Below are positions 62,515 through 64,000 of a DNA stretch of 64,000 nt, in pieces. The stretch is from positions 930,001 through 994,000 of the forward strand of contig NZ_JBGFSP010000003.1 in the NCBI RefSeq assembly GCF_041227145.1, read 5' to 3'. This DNA is from Bacteroides sp. AN502(2024). Its GTDB lineage: Bacteria > Bacteroidota > Bacteroidia > Bacteroidales > Bacteroidaceae. Position numbers and translations under genes: made by a program. The notes beneath the pieces are model-generated. The model was given only the letters and a program-made list of their open reading frames with translations, made no database searches and was not told where the DNA came from. How positions within the stretch are numbered: the stretch's first letter is position 1; each line of letters starts with the position of its first letter.

Positions 62515-62997
62515 TTAATTATTCTTCTCTATCAGTACTGTGGCATAGGCTGAGATACCTTCTTCGCGACCTGTAAACCCGAGTTTCTCGGTTGTAGTCG
62601 CTTTTATGGAAATATCATCTGTATCGATGCCCATGACTGTTGCCATCGTCTCCTGCATCAAAGGAATATGTGCTTTGAGTTTCGGACGCTCGGCACAGAT
62701 GGTGGCGTCAATATTGCCGACCTTATATCCTTTGGTAGCAATCAATTCCACAGTCTTTTTCAACAGAATCTTGCTGTCTATATTTTTATATTCTCCCGCT
62801 GTATCGGGAAAGTGATAGCCAATGTCGCGCATATTTGCCGCTCCCAACAAGGCATCGCAAACGGCGTGCAATAATACATCAGCGTCCGAATGTCCCAACA
62901 ATCCTTTCGTATGCTCCAAAAGGATACCGCCGATCCACAGTTCGCGCCCTTCGACCAACTGATGTACGTCGAAGCCAAAACCTACTCTTATTTTCAT
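62515..62997 (-). CDS. ispF: 2-C-methyl-D-erythritol 2,4-cyclodiphosphate synthase
   Basis: From the ATG at 62997 the protein has 160 residues. It shows RVGFGFDVHQLVEGRELW, GHSDADVLLHAVCDALLGA (zinc ligands) and TTEKLGFTGREEGI. It makes the cyclic diphosphate in the MEP pathway. The frame extends to 63066 but reaches back into the next gene; the shorter start is the family norm. Confidence 0.95.
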   Translation of the reverse strand: MKIRVGFGFDVHQLVEGRELWIGGILLEHTKGLLGHSDADVLLHAVCDALLGAANMRDIGYHFPDTAGEYKNIDSKILLKKTVELIATKGYKVGNIDATICAERPKLKAHIPLMQETMATVMGIDTDDISIKATTTEKLGFTGREEGISAYATVLIEKNN

Positions 62998-63062
62998 AAT
63001 TTGTTTAATAAATGAGTACTGACAATTGTGATAGTGGTTGATGATGAATGTTTGAAGCTCAA

Positions 63063-63677
63063 TCAACGGATATAAAAATCCAGCAGTTTCTCCCCTCCCA
63101 GATAGCCTTGCAAGTGTTGTCCGATACTGACAGGTCCGACACCTGCAGGAGTACCGGTGAACAGCAAATCACCGATTTTCAATGTAACAAATCGGCTGAC
63201 ATACGCTATGATATCATCTACTTTGAAAAGCATGTCCGCCGTACAGCCTTGCTGCACTTCTTTACCGTCAATCAACAGGTTGAAGTTCAGATTCCGAATA
63301 TCCTTATAGCGATCTACGGGAACAAAATCCCCGATAGCGGCAGATGAATCGAAACCTTTACACAACTCCCAAGGATGTCCCTGTTCGCGGAACTTCCGCT
63401 GAAGGTCACGGGCTGTGAAGTCAATGCCTACCGTCACTGCATCATAATACCGGTTCGCAAAACGGGGAGCGATATTCTTCCCCAATCGGTTGATTCGGAC
63501 GACCAGTTCCGTTTCATAATGTATCTCGTCAGAAAAGTCGGGAATGAAAAACGGTTTGCCATCTTTTAGAATAGCAGAGTCCGGTTTCATAAAAATGACC
63601 GGTTCCGTATTTACCCGTGTATGTCCCAGTTCTTTGTTATGCTGGGCATAGTTCATTCCTACTGCGATAATCTTCAT
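63063..63677 (-). CDS. Fumarylacetoacetate hydrolase family protein
   Basis: The 204-residue protein starts IIAVGMNYAQHNKELGH, with PVIFMKPDSAIL, the metal-binding IHYETELVVRINR (Glu) and LFTGTPAGVGPVSIGQ. It is of the short FAH/YcgM type, often acylpyruvase or oxaloacetate decarboxylase. It overlaps the rex stop by one base (TAATG). Confidence 0.92.
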   Translation of the reverse strand: MKIIAVGMNYAQHNKELGHTRVNTEPVIFMKPDSAILKDGKPFFIPDFSDEIHYETELVVRINRLGKNIAPRFANRYYDAVTVGIDFTARDLQRKFREQGHPWELCKGFDSSAAIGDFVPVDRYKDIRNLNFNLLIDGKEVQQGCTADMLFKVDDIIAYVSRFVTLKIGDLLFTGTPAGVGPVSIGQHLQGYLGGEKLLDFYIR

Positions 63678-64000
63678 TATTTCTCGTTAAAATTCAATCG
63701 GTTAAACATCACGGCCAGGTGGGCATAAAGGGAAGTATTCTGTACGACAATATTCTCAGGCACGCGAATACGGAAAGGAGTAAAGTTCCATACCGCCTTT
63801 ATGCCACCGTCTACCATCTTGTTTGTAATCTCCTGAGCAATATTAATAGGCACTGTCAGCACACCGATATTCACATCGTATTCTTTCATCTTCGCTTCAA
63901 AATCGTCGGAATGAAAAATAGGGATTCCGTCCAAGTCCTTTCCTACCAATTCCGGATTGACATCAAAAGCCGCGACAATCTCCAATCCGAAATGCTGCAA
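63677..64000 (-). CDS. rex: Redox-sensing transcriptional repressor Rex (5' part outside window)
   Basis: The visible 107 residues match the C-terminal two thirds of Rex: IVAAFDVNPELVGKDLDGIP (Rossmann NADH-binding half), IGVLTVPINIAQEITNKMVD and KAVWNFTPFRIRVPENIVVQ. The N-terminal winged helix lies beyond the window edge. Rex senses NADH/NAD and controls fermentation genes. The gene may regulate metabolism rather than its immediate neighbours. Confidence 0.88.
   Translation of the reverse strand: MQHFGLEIVAAFDVNPELVGKDLDGIPIFHSDDFEAKMKEYDVNIGVLTVPINIAQEITNKMVDGGIKAVWNFTPFRIRVPENIVVQNTSLYAHLAVMFNRLNFNEK

Overview
The window is a chromosomal segment of a Bacteroides-type bacterium. Evidence for this: promoters of the Bacteroidales form (TTTG, about 19 bases, TAnnTTTG) lie in front of many genes, strong Shine-Dalgarno sequences are largely absent, the energy-transduction and secretion genes are of Bacteroidetes type (ExbB/ExbD/TonB, BlaR1-like protein with TonB C-domains, C39 exporters with Gly-Gly leaders), and the base composition is moderate. 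The species cannot be fixed from the sequence alone; it looks like the B. thetaiotaomicron/B. ovatus group.

Layout. 1-8 kb: a ClC chloride channel (cut by the window edge), the tRNA threonylcarbamoyladenosine gene tsaC/sua5, a repeat-rich intergenic region, an exported phosphodiester glycosidase-like protein, the recJ-recQ pair and a TPR protein. 8-12 kb: an aromatic amino acid operon (prephenate dehydratase, aminotransferase, DAHP synthase/chorismate mutase fusion, prephenate dehydrogenase) preceded by an unannotated Phe/Tyr-rich leader peptide and attenuator. 12-26 kb: dnaG, then minus-strand housekeeping operons (folE, SPOR protein, tpiA, DoxX-like protein, DUF1599 protein; ndk and an M23/LysM peptidase; pdxJ-exbB-exbD-tonB-DJ-1-ispD-recG). 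26-41 kb: nadK, a coiled-coil protein, mdh, a TolC/HlyD/ABC-2 efflux operon, an outer-membrane barrel, an autoregulated BlaI/BlaR1-like pair, mrp and trmB. 41-47 kb: a DUF975 protein, ilvE, xseB, xseA, a subtilisin-like protease and mnmA.

47-60 kb is the accessory island, all on the minus strand. A complete type I secretion path (TolC, C39-peptidase ABC exporter, HlyD adaptor) is read with a TonB/DUF4488 protein, a hypothetical exported protein, a 244-residue Gly-Gly-leader protein carrying a DUF5675-like domain, a glycosyltransferase and a short LanC-like protein. Upstream of it lies a second, decayed copy of the same cassette: near-identical 5' pieces of the LanC-like and glycosyltransferase genes fused by deletion, a truncated TPR gene, a second Gly-Gly-leader gene that stops after 52 codons, an erythromycin-esterase-like gene broken by three frameshifts, and a fragment with an HExxH motif. 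The island looks like an exporter with an exchangeable and decaying set of cargo genes.

60-64 kb returns to ordinary genes: an ExoX-C-like protein, a calcineurin-like phosphoesterase, ispF, a fumarylacetoacetase-family protein and the 3' part of rex.

A second theme is a set of intergenic tandem arrays with the same 22-base period but different unit sequences (near 1.9, 14.2, 28.2, 40.4 and 60.4 kb).
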